Origin: a virus
Strand: one strand, 5' to 3'
Length of the DNA: 25,982 nt
IMG/VR virus record: IMGVR_UViG_3300042469_000054
Location: 1-25,982 of that record
Every line of letters starts with the position of its first letter. Within the stretch, counting starts at the first letter, position 1. Positions 20,721 through 25,982 of this stretch are shown piece after piece. A program made the translations under genes and the position numbers. The notes beneath the pieces are model-generated. The model worked only from the letters and a program-made list of their open reading frames with translations, searched no databases and had not been told where the DNA came from.

Positions 20721-20899
20721 CGTTTCTCATTTAAATTGTTTAACTTAATTTCTCTAATTCTGTTTAATCTTTGCACATCAAACGTAGTAAAAAATTGCTT
20801 TCTGATAGCATCGTTAATGTGATTACCTTTTGGTACATACTCATTCTCAATTGTAGTAGGTACATAATTAGGGTTAAAAGTGTTGTGTAATGTTTTCAT
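20717..20899 (-). CDS. Small early protein, function unknown
   Basis: 60 aa: MKTLHNTFNPNYVPTTIENE, then VPKGNHINDAIRKQFFTTFD and VQRLNRIREIKLNNLNEKR. The first half is likely unstructured, the second a basic helix, which together look like a small nucleic-acid or protein-binding peptide. It begins with an A-rich leader and overlaps the next start as ATGA. Confidence 0.6.
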   Translation of the reverse strand: MKTLHNTFNPNYVPTTIENEYVPKGNHINDAIRKQFFTTFDVQRLNRIREIKLNNLNEKR

Positions 20900-20932
20900 T
20901 GTTATTAGTTTAAAAGTTAATTATTTGTTTAT

Positions 20933-21157
20933 TTACATATTTTCAATTACCCATTTAGTAGCATATTTATAAGCATCTTTTTTAGAAGGGAAAAATGTAC
21001 TAACAACTATATCTTTTGAATTTTCAATTACAAGTTGCCAATCTTTACCACAACCAATACCACATTGAATATAAGCATTGCTTATTGTAATTGTAATATC
21101 ATTTACTTTTTTCGTATAGTAACCTTTGAATTTTTTGTTTAAAGATAATGTTGTCAT
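20933..21157 (-). CDS. First gene of the early operon, small beta protein
   Basis: 74 aa: MTTLSLNKKFKGYYTKKVND, then ITITISNAYIQCGIGCGKDW and a closing helix KKDAYKYATKWVIENM. The strand-rich front with a CGIGC turn and the final helix suggest a small beta-beta-alpha unit. It is the first gene behind the consensus promoter at 21187-21217 (predicted leader about 24 bases), so it is probably expressed first and most strongly. First genes of phage early operons often block host defence or take over host processes, but no such family is recognised here. Confidence 0.65.
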   Translation of the reverse strand: MTTLSLNKKFKGYYTKKVNDITITISNAYIQCGIGCGKDWQLVIENSKDIVVSTFFPSKKDAYKYATKWVIENM

Positions 21158-21186
21158 AATTTTGTTTTTTTGTTAATTGATATATG

Positions 21187-21217
21187 CAAATCTACACATA
21201 ATGTTTATAACTACAAA
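21187..21217 (-). promoter_or_regulatory. Consensus promoter of the early operon
   Basis: TTTG (21217-21214), exactly 19 bases, TAGATTTG (21194-21187) on the minus strand: a perfect match to the Bacteroidota consensus. The first gene starts at 21157, giving a leader of about 24 bases (A-rich, no Shine-Dalgarno), as usual for these bacteria. It serves the long early gene run down to at least 19063. Confidence 0.8.
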
Positions 21218-21280
21218 CTTTTTAACAATTATTTTTAAACTATTTTTAGTTTCTCAATGTTTACAATACTTTCAGAGCAT

Positions 21281-21307
21281 AAAAAAAGTGGAGATTTCTC
21301 CCCACTT
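21281..21307 (-). terminator. Intrinsic terminator between the phosphoesterase gene and the early promoter
   Basis: Minus-strand hairpin AAGTGG-x-GA/TC-x-CCACTT (21307-21286, one mismatch, tiny loop), followed by seven T (21287-21281, counting the two within the stem base). It ends transcription coming from the phosphoesterase gene before the early promoter. The hairpin is stable for AT-rich DNA. Confidence 0.8.
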
Positions 21308-21359
21308 CTAACAATTAAACTAAAAAACTATGAAAATTCACTAAACAGAATAAGCGAAT
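21281..21359 (-). ncRNA. Candidate small RNA: 5' hairpin, linker, terminator
   Basis: On the minus strand a TATATTTG box (21372-21365) is followed 6 bases later by a hairpin (ATTCGCT/AGTGAAT, 21359-21353 with 21342-21336, one G-T pair, 10-base loop), an A/T linker and the terminator at 21307-21281. The order and sizes copy those of the unit at 15568-15658. The -33 element is weak (TTG at 21391-21389, 16 bases away). The total would be about 78 bases. It lies after the phosphoesterase stop codon, so it could also be just its 3' end. Confidence 0.4.
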
Positions 21360-21372
21360 CGTTGCAAATATA

Positions 21373-22089
21373 CTATAAATTCATCAAACAATTAATAGAA
21401 GTTTCTCCATTTATTATTACTGCACATCCTATTGCTGGCTTCTTACCTGATTTAGCATAAGCCATAGCGTATGATTCGTGGTCTATACCACAACCTACCT
21501 GTGTTCCAAATATTCTAAAGTTAGCACCAACAAACCATTCAGTATAGCATTGTGTATGCAAGTGTCCTTGTACGGTACTCATCATATCTGCTCTACATTT
21601 AGCCTTTGCAGTTCCAGCTTCTCCGTGTATATATTGTACGTTATCAATAACCACACGTTCTGTAAAGTTCCATTGTGGCACTTCTAAAACTTCTTTGTAT
21701 TCTTTTATCCACTTTCTTGGTACTGCTGAAGTTTGTGCTTTTCGCATTATTAACCTATCGTGGTTGCCGATTGTAACATCTGCTACTGGAAATGCTTTAT
21801 ACCATTTTGCTAATCTTTCAATCGCTAAGTCTAACTCTTGACCACCTGATAAACCATCTACATCTGTTTCGTGGTAGCTTGAATAGTGGTTATCTATTAC
21901 ATCACCAATAAAAACTACTTTGTTGCAGTTGTATTTTTTGTATTGTTCCTGGCAAAACTCTAAATAACCATCCAGGCAAAATGGTTCGTGCAAATCTCCA
22001 ATTACTAAAACTCTATTTTCGTTGTCATTTCTGTGCTTTAAAATTAGATTGTATTCTTCAGCAGATAATCTTGGTCTGTATTGCTCCAT
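21373..22089 (-). CDS. Calcineurin-like metallophosphoesterase
   Basis: 238 aa. All motifs of the family are present: GDLHEP (D-x-H, 32-37), GDVIDNHY (GDxxD), GNHD, an isolated His in YIHGEAG and GHLHT (GHxH). The fold binds two metal ions and cleaves phosphodiesters or monoesters. The family includes SbcD-like nucleases, cyclic-nucleotide phosphodiesterases and protein phosphatases; the short insert SSYHETDVDGLSGGQELDLA between motifs II and III is not diagnostic. In this phage context a nuclease or a signal-cleaving (anti-defence) enzyme is plausible. It lies between two terminators, apart from lysis and early genes, with no clear promoter of its own except possible readthrough. Confidence 0.88.
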   Translation of the reverse strand: MEQYRPRLSAEEYNLILKHRNDNENRVLVIGDLHEPFCLDGYLEFCQEQYKKYNCNKVVFIGDVIDNHYSSYHETDVDGLSGGQELDLAIERLAKWYKAFPVADVTIGNHDRLIMRKAQTSAVPRKWIKEYKEVLEVPQWNFTERVVIDNVQYIHGEAGTAKAKCRADMMSTVQGHLHTQCYTEWFVGANFRIFGTQVGCGIDHESYAMAYAKSGKKPAIGCAVIINGETSINCLMNL

Positions 22090-22108
22090 AAATAAAATTT
22101 AAGTAAAT

Positions 22109-22130
22109 AAAAAAACCACTATTAAAGTGG
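22109..22130 (-). terminator. Intrinsic terminator after the endolysin gene
   Basis: CCACT-TTAAT-AGTGG (22130-22116) followed by seven T on the minus strand (22115-22109). The hairpin includes the endolysin stop codon (22124-22122). It marks the end of the late/lysis transcription unit. Confidence 0.8.
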
Positions 22131-22574
22131 CTTGTAAGGTATGTATTGCGTTTTACCACCGATTATAATTGCTCTTAACGCTTGTTTTCTGTTGTTACCT
22201 TTACGATACGATATGTGAAACCAATTAGCGTGTGTATCGTTTCCAAATTCATAGATAGCTTGGTCAAATTCTACGTTTTTAAGAATCCAATCAAACAATT
22301 TTCTATTTGTTAATTCCAAATCAAACGCTTCGCCTTTTGTATGTTGGCTACCAGACGCACCGCCTATCAACTTATTAAGTTGCTCGCATCTAAATCCACT
22401 ACTTATTTTAATCGGTACGTTTAAATGCTTTCTAAGTGGCTCAAATACATTCTCGCATAGTTGCATAGCTTTGTCGATTGCTATTAAACCCATTGAATTA
22501 TTAATTCCTTTTTTAATTGCAGTTGGAGAATAGCAAAATTCTTCCATTGTAACGTGTTTACTTAAAGTTTTCAT
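22122..22574 (-). CDS. Endolysin, M15 family peptidase
   Basis: 150 aa, the size of small Peptidase_M15 enzymes. It opens MKTLSKHVTMEEFCYSPTAI, then SSGFRCEQLNKLIGGASGSQ with the metal-binding SQHTKGEAFD (76-85: His78, Asp85) and WFHIS (118-122, His120), the S-x-H-x-x-G-x-A-x-D...W-x-H pattern. It cleaves peptide cross-links of cell-wall murein to free progeny. There is no signal peptide, so it depends on the holin candidates just upstream. It overlaps the spanin candidate as ATGA. Confidence 0.9.
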   Translation of the reverse strand: MKTLSKHVTMEEFCYSPTAIKKGINNSMGLIAIDKAMQLCENVFEPLRKHLNVPIKISSGFRCEQLNKLIGGASGSQHTKGEAFDLELTNRKLFDWILKNVEFDQAIYEFGNDTHANWFHISYRKGNNRKQALRAIIIGGKTQYIPYKPL

Positions 22575-23020
22575 AGTATTTTTGGCTTAAAGATAAACGA
22601 AATTATCGTAATGCAAATTAATCCAATAACAATTAATAAAAGCGTGTACGGAAATGGCTTAGTTTTAGTTCTATATTCTTTGCGAATCTTAACTTTTTCA
22701 AGTCTTAACGTATCACGTTTAAGTTTATATTCTATTCTAATTTCTTGACGTGTTTTAGGCACATATAAACGCTTGTATTGAATTATAGTATCTTTAGTAG
22801 TAAAGTACTTCTCAAAGTAAAAAGTGTCCTTTAAAACCACTTTAAATGAATCTATTGATGTGATGCGAATTGTATCACTTGTTTGCTCTAACTTTGCACC
22901 TTTTTTGTACGCTCGGTTTATATGCCATTTAGCAGAACACGAAGTAAAATAAAATACTAAATAAATAGATATTAACCATAAGATTAACATCGAAAATAAA
23001 TGTTTAAAGTCTATTTTCAT
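22571..23020 (-). CDS. Candidate single-gene spanin (u-spanin)
   Basis: 149 aa. The N-terminus has a hydrophobic segment (SMLILWLISIYLVFYFTSC) that ends in a lipobox-like Cys28, and the C-terminus a second transmembrane helix (about 125-144, LLLIVIGLICITIISFIF), followed by KPKIL. The middle (30-118) is a charged beta/helix-like stretch with repeated Thr/Lys/Asp. One protein anchored in the outer membrane by lipid and in the inner membrane by a C-terminal helix is the design of u-spanins such as T1 gp11, which fuse the two membranes in the last step of lysis. It stands between the holin candidates and the endolysin. The cleavage site is fairly clear, but it is a prediction. Confidence 0.7.
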   Translation of the reverse strand: MKIDFKHLFSMLILWLISIYLVFYFTSCSAKWHINRAYKKGAKLEQTSDTIRITSIDSFKVVLKDTFYFEKYFTTKDTIIQYKRLYVPKTRQEIRIEYKLKRDTLRLEKVKIRKEYRTKTKPFPYTLLLIVIGLICITIISFIFKPKIL

Positions 23021-23321
23021 ACTCGTCTTTTAATGAATAATATTTTTTCTCCCACGTTCGCAATTCTTTTCGTAGTTTGTCGTTTTCAATACGCAATTGT
23101 TGAACTTCATCTTTTAAAGATTGCATCTCCTGTTTCATATCTACGTAACGCTGCTCTATATCTTTAACGAAATTATCGTAAACAACTTGCATAGAAGATA
23201 CTGCGTCTGAACTTGCTTTTTTTTCTTCAATGCGTTTCATTCTCTTACCGCTAAAATAAGCGACAACAATACCAACTACTCCAGTCATTGCTTCCCAATG
23301 GTTTAATAAATTCTTAATCAT
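23004..23321 (-). CDS. Membrane-anchored coiled-coil protein of the lysis cassette
   Basis: 105 aa. A short N-terminal hydrophobic segment (MTGVVGIVVAYFSG, 12-25) is followed by basic residues (KRMKRIEEKK) and a long coiled coil (40-102). This inside-anchored, outward-pointing design suits an antiholin-like or i-spanin-like helper, or a holin partner. It overlaps the spanin candidate by 17 bases and the next membrane gene by 8. Exact role is not shown; a pure cytoplasmic coil with a membrane tether is also possible. Confidence 0.6.
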   Translation of the reverse strand: MIKNLLNHWEAMTGVVGIVVAYFSGKRMKRIEEKKASSDAVSSMQVVYDNFVKDIEQRYVDMKQEMQSLKDEVQQLRIENDKLRKELRTWEKKYYSLKDEYENRL

Positions 23322-23625
23322 TACTTTTTTCTTTTTTTAGGTATTGTGCAACTGTGAAAATTGTAACAAACCAAAGGTCGTTAAGCGTGTAAGTGGTTTC
23401 TTGTCTAAATAGTAAAACGTAAATGTTGTTTACTACCATTGAATTAAATAGTTTTTCTACAAAGTTATTCTCAGACTTGTATTTAATAGATATAATAACA
23501 ATAAGTGCAAGTATGGAATTGTTTAAATCCCACCACTTACTTACATTATTAGGGAAGGCAAAATAACAAATGTATGAGTTCCCAAAATAAAGTAACAATA
23601 TTAATATACCTATTGCTTTATTCAA
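23314..23625 (-). CDS. Small membrane protein, holin candidate
   Basis: 103 aa with two to three likely transmembrane segments (IGILILLLYFGNSYICYFAF, LNNSILALIVIISI and a C-terminal VVNNIYVLLF/LWFVTIFTVAQYL) and a charged tail KKEKSND. Size and layout match class I holins, which open the inner membrane for the endolysin. It is linked to the neighbouring holin-like gene by an ATGA overlap. Which of the two is the true holin and which a partner or antiholin cannot be told. Confidence 0.6.
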   Translation of the reverse strand: MNKAIGILILLLYFGNSYICYFAFPNNVSKWWDLNNSILALIVIISIKYKSENNFVEKLFNSMVVNNIYVLLFRQETTYTLNDLWFVTIFTVAQYLKKEKSND

Positions 23626-23867
23626 AGTCTTGGTTTTGGTCTTGTACTTGGTCTATTAGGATTTTTAGGGTCTGTATTTCGCAACGATAAACCATCGTTA
23701 AACATCTCTTTAATACTTGGTAAAAAGATTGTTAGCAAAAGCCCTAATAACTTAATCCAGTTAATTAACGCTTCATTCATTCCTATACCTTTTAACATTT
23801 CAAATTGAGTGTCTGCAATAGCGCATACTGCAATAACTAAAGGTAGGTACTTGATTAATTTTTTCAT
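23622..23867 (-). CDS. Small membrane protein, holin candidate
   Basis: 81 aa, two hydrophobic segments (LIKYLPLVIAVCAIA at 4-18; INWIKLLGLLLTIFLPSI at 35-52) and a polar Pro/Arg-rich tail (DPKNPNRPSTRPKPRL). The positive-inside pattern and the size fit small two-helix holins. It overlaps both neighbours as ATGA. It sits directly downstream of tail genes and upstream of the other holin candidate, a common order in Bacteroidota phages. Confidence 0.65.
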   Translation of the reverse strand: MKKLIKYLPLVIAVCAIADTQFEMLKGIGMNEALINWIKLLGLLLTIFLPSIKEMFNDGLSLRNTDPKNPNRPSTRPKPRL

Positions 23868-24076
23868 ATAATTTGTGTTTGTGGTTTCGGATTATACACG
23901 CTTATAGGCAAATCATTAAGCCATAAAAAATCGTGGTTTGCTAAAAAGTTAATTTCTTCTTCAGATATTACCCATTTGTCGTTAGCATCTAAAATAGGAT
24001 TGAAATACGAATCATTAGCGTATTGCTCACCTACGAGTTGGTCTTTTTGTTCTACGGTTAAATATGCGATATTCAT
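23864..24076 (-). CDS. Small conserved appendage-associated protein
   Basis: 70 aa: MNIAYLTVEQKDQLVGEQYA, then NDSYFNPILDANDKWVISEE and FLWLNDLPISVYNPKP. Proteins of this type, with a start MNIAYL and YNPKP near the end, are recurrent beside tail-fibre and holin genes in Bacteroidota phages (recalled). It may be a tail-fibre assembly helper. It is coupled on both sides (TAATG with the fibre gene; ATGA with the holin candidate). Confidence 0.68.
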   Translation of the reverse strand: MNIAYLTVEQKDQLVGEQYANDSYFNPILDANDKWVISEEEINFLANHDFLWLNDLPISVYNPKPQTQII

Positions 24077-24945
24077 TATACTTGACGAGATAAAGTGGTT
24101 TGGAATTTTTGTACTGCTAAATATAAGTTTGCATTGTCTGTTGAAGTCAATCCATTACCAGCAAAGAAAAATGAAGATGGTCTTGGCGAAAATGAATTAG
24201 CAGTACCTCCAGCATTATATGCGAAAATAGCAGTATTTTCAGATGGTGCAGTTCCTAAAACTGGTGGTGCTAAAGTTCCAAGCAAAGTATTGTTTTTATA
24301 TGCAAATAAATTATTGCTTGCATTATATCCAAAATGAAACATTCCTTGCGTGTTTGCATTTGTAGCAGTTAAAGTACTTACATAATGCTTATACAAAGTA
24401 TTTCCAAAAGATGTTATAAAACCAAAATGACCAAATCCATCATTGTTGCTACTTCCAAAATCCGCTTTATTACTTGCTGTATTATTCACTCTACAATAAG
24501 TGCCAAATGAAGGAGTAGAACCTAAATGTGTACGAGGGTTTAAGTTTAAGTTTCCGTATCCATTAGTACCATTTGGAGTAACTCCATTTGCATCGTGCGT
24601 TAATCCACCAAACCAAGTGATTTGATGTAATGCAGTATTAACTAAATTGAAAGAATGAGTCGTAGCAGTACCACCAACAAATGGATATATTGCTTTCATC
24701 TTTGACCATATACCATCTGCTTTCAATCCTACTACCAAAGTATCTAAAGCACTTGTAATAGTCGCATCAGTTATACCTGTAGCCGTTAAAAAAGCAGTAG
24801 TATCCGCATCTTGTCGTGTTCCGTAGATTTCTGTATCTCCTGCAGGAGAAGTCTTTTGCACAATACCCCAACTAATTAGATTATTAAAAGCACCTCTACC
24901 CCAATTGATAACATTATTTATTACACCTAATCCCCAAACCGCCAT
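24076..24945 (-). CDS. Receptor-binding / tail fibre candidate
   Basis: 289 aa. Short WG repeats (INWGRGAFNNLISWG) sit near the N-terminus. It is followed by a DALTF-like helical segment (AFLTATGITDATITSALDTL) and a Gly/Asn/Thr-rich beta region with LKADGIWSKMKAIYPFVGG, THDANGVTPNGTNGYGNLNL and many aromatic and Asn residues, typical of a jelly-roll carbohydrate-binding domain. I recall similar proteins as tail fibre or host-specificity proteins in Bacteroidota phages. It would bind the cell surface at adsorption. It follows a coiled-coil protein (stem-like) and precedes small appendage and holin genes. Exact receptor unknown. Confidence 0.65.
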   Translation of the reverse strand: MAVWGLGVINNVINWGRGAFNNLISWGIVQKTSPAGDTEIYGTRQDADTTAFLTATGITDATITSALDTLVVGLKADGIWSKMKAIYPFVGGTATTHSFNLVNTALHQITWFGGLTHDANGVTPNGTNGYGNLNLNPRTHLGSTPSFGTYCRVNNTASNKADFGSSNNDGFGHFGFITSFGNTLYKHYVSTLTATNANTQGMFHFGYNASNNLFAYKNNTLLGTLAPPVLGTAPSENTAIFAYNAGGTANSFSPRPSSFFFAGNGLTSTDNANLYLAVQKFQTTLSRQV

Positions 24946-25478
24946 TATACAAATCCTTTAAAGTTTCCGTACTTATCAATTATAATCTCTTTACCTCTTG
25001 AAATTATTGTACTCATATTATTAACCTCTAAATTCTCCTTTTGTTCTATTTTATTCTTCAAAAAAGTTTCTAAGGCTTCTAATTCTTTGGCTTTCTCTTT
25101 TAACTCTTTGTCGAAATTACGCAGTTTAGAACGCATAAACTTTAGCTTGTCTATAGTTAAATTATTCTTCTCAATCAAAAAGTTCATTTCATCTTTAAAA
25201 CCTTTTCGTTCTTGCGATAGTTTTTCTTTATCTGCTAATACTTCAAGCAAACGCTTTTCTACATCGTTTTTAATCGTTTTAACGTGCTTTCTTTCATTTT
25301 CTACACTATCTATCGAACTATGCAAAATAAGTTCTTTAGATTCAAGATTTTTATTAAATTCGATTAACTCGCTTTCAATGTCGTTTAAACTTAATTCACG
25401 ATTATTGAGAACACTCTCCCAATCTTGCAACTGAGAAAGTGTTTTACCGAAAAGATATTTCTTAATAAATTCTATCAT
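24945..25478 (-). CDS. Coiled-coil protein next to the receptor-binding gene
   Basis: 177 aa. Residues 18-150 are almost continuous coiled coil (DWESVLNNRELSLNDIESEL, KHVKTIKNDVEKRLLEVLAD, KLKFMRSKLRNFDKELKEKA). The last 30 residues (NNMSTIISRGKEIIIDKYGN) are beta-like. It could be the trimeric stem of a fibre or a chaperone for the following fibre gene. Linked by TAATG overlap to the fibre gene and by a 4-base overlap to the preceding appendage gene. No signal sequence. Confidence 0.65.
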   Translation of the reverse strand: MIEFIKKYLFGKTLSQLQDWESVLNNRELSLNDIESELIEFNKNLESKELILHSSIDSVENERKHVKTIKNDVEKRLLEVLADKEKLSQERKGFKDEMNFLIEKNNLTIDKLKFMRSKLRNFDKELKEKAKELEALETFLKNKIEQKENLEVNNMSTIISRGKEIIIDKYGNFKGFV

Positions 25479-25981
25479 TTTAATGCGAAAAATTGTGTTA
25501 AGGTTAACGGGTCTTTTTGCGTGTCAATTTTTAAGATTAACTCATCTAACTTATCGTTGTTTTCTTGAAGTTGTGGCGCATCGGTTGCTAATTGGATTTG
25601 ATTACCTACATAAAAAGCTTGTTCGTAACTACCTTTTAACATTGAGCTTCTTCTACGTACTCCTGAACTTGTATCTCGCCCTACTAAATCAAAACCACTA
25701 ATACCGATAAATCTAAACGGTACTGTGTTGTTTGGTAAGGTTGCTAATAGCGTTCCTGTTGCGTAGTTATCAGTTGGTGTTGCAGTAGTTACTTTCCACA
25801 ATTCGTATCCTAAATTATCCCCACCTAAAATTTCAACTTGACTATCACCATTTGCATCTTCAATTAACACGTTAATAATTTCCGTATCTGTTGGCGTAAT
25901 CGTTTTAGGAGGTGTGGCTTTCATTGCGTTGTACTTACTTGTTTCGTTAATTACAATTGATTTGTAAGTAATCGTACCACT
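25475..25981 (-). CDS. Appendage / tail protein (partial at the 5' end)
   Basis: The frame stays open past the ATG at 25924 and runs 19 further codons to the window edge (GTITYKSIVINETSKYNAMK), while the other two frames in this direction are closed by stops. The true start therefore probably lies outside the window. The visible part contains KTITPTDTEIINVLIEDANG, VEILGGDNLGYELWKVTTAT and a C-terminal helix LQENNDKLDELILKI. Beta-rich with Thr repeats, it looks like a baseplate or fibre-associated protein. It overlaps the next coiled-coil gene by 4 bases. If instead the ATG at 25924 is used, the product is 149 aa. Confidence 0.6.
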   Translation of the reverse strand, partial: SGTITYKSIVINETSKYNAMKATPPKTITPTDTEIINVLIEDANGDSQVEILGGDNLGYELWKVTTATPTDNYATGTLLATLPNNTVPFRFIGISGFDLVGRDTSSGVRRRSSMLKGSYEQAFYVGNQIQLATDAPQLQENNDKLDELILKIDTQKDPLTLTQFFALK

Positions 25982-25982
25982 C

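Noticed and set aside
24830-24945. Short WG repeats (INWG, ISWG) as a special repeat domain
   Set aside because: Only two copies occur at the N-terminus of the fibre candidate; too few to be more than a local duplication.
1-25982. CRISPR array, tRNA genes, insertion sequence ends
   Set aside because: No regular spaced repeats, no cloverleaf with a CCA-type acceptor and no transposase or terminal inverted repeats were found on reading both strands.

Overview
The window is a contiguous piece of a tailed double-stranded DNA phage (or prophage) of a Bacteroidota host, most likely a Flavobacterium-type bacterium. The evidence is low G+C by eye; promoter-like sites of the Bacteroidota form (TTTG or TTG, about 19-20 bases, TAnnTTTG); a lipoprotein with the typical SSCKKE cleavage region; and several proteins of types familiar from Flavobacteriia phages. 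Every convincing protein-coding gene lies on the minus strand, so the reading order is from high to low coordinates. Genes are packed tightly, with many ATGA or TAATG stop/start overlaps.

In transcription order: (1) 25981-22122, end of the late region: an appendage protein cut by the window edge, a coiled-coil protein, a receptor-binding/tail-fibre candidate, then a lysis cassette (holin candidates, a single-gene spanin candidate, an M15-family endolysin) closed by a terminator. (2) 22089-21281, a calcineurin-like phosphoesterase and a second terminator. (3) 21217-19063, an early operon with a consensus promoter and many very small genes, including a DnaJ-type zinc-finger mini-protein and a protein resembling DnaA domain IV. 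(4) 19019-17129, a recombination cassette: Erf annealing protein, a conserved unknown, a PD-(D/E)XK exonuclease and an SSB-like protein. (5) 17103-15651, a probable HNH endonuclease with its own promoter and several small unknown genes. (6) 15646-12034, a structured RNA leader/attenuator followed by a replication block: a small unknown, a winged-helix initiator, a DnaB-type helicase, a DNMT3-like cytosine methyltransferase, a coiled-coil protein and NinG. (7) 11925-10793, a phage sigma factor, a Cys-containing conserved protein and a surface-type lipoprotein. (8) 10773-1, packaging and virion genes: small and large terminase, a pair of tail chaperones joined by a probable -1 ribosomal frameshift, neck/tail completion proteins, two large tail proteins, a tape measure, then an XkdF-like protease, small head proteins, a scaffold candidate and the start of the major capsid protein.

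Together they suggest early genes that prepare recombination and replication, a replication block whose leader contains an RNA switch candidate, a sigma factor placed to turn on the packaging and virion genes, and lysis at the far end of the late region. No integrase, repressor, tRNA, CRISPR array or portal gene was found here. The portal is expected beyond coordinate 1, which implies an unusual order in which tail genes precede the head genes. The items most worth a second look are the kissing-loop RNA at 15568-15646, a similar promoter-hairpin-terminator unit at 21281-21372, the frameshift in the tail chaperone genes, the DNMT3-like methyltransferase and the SSB-like tail on the helicase.
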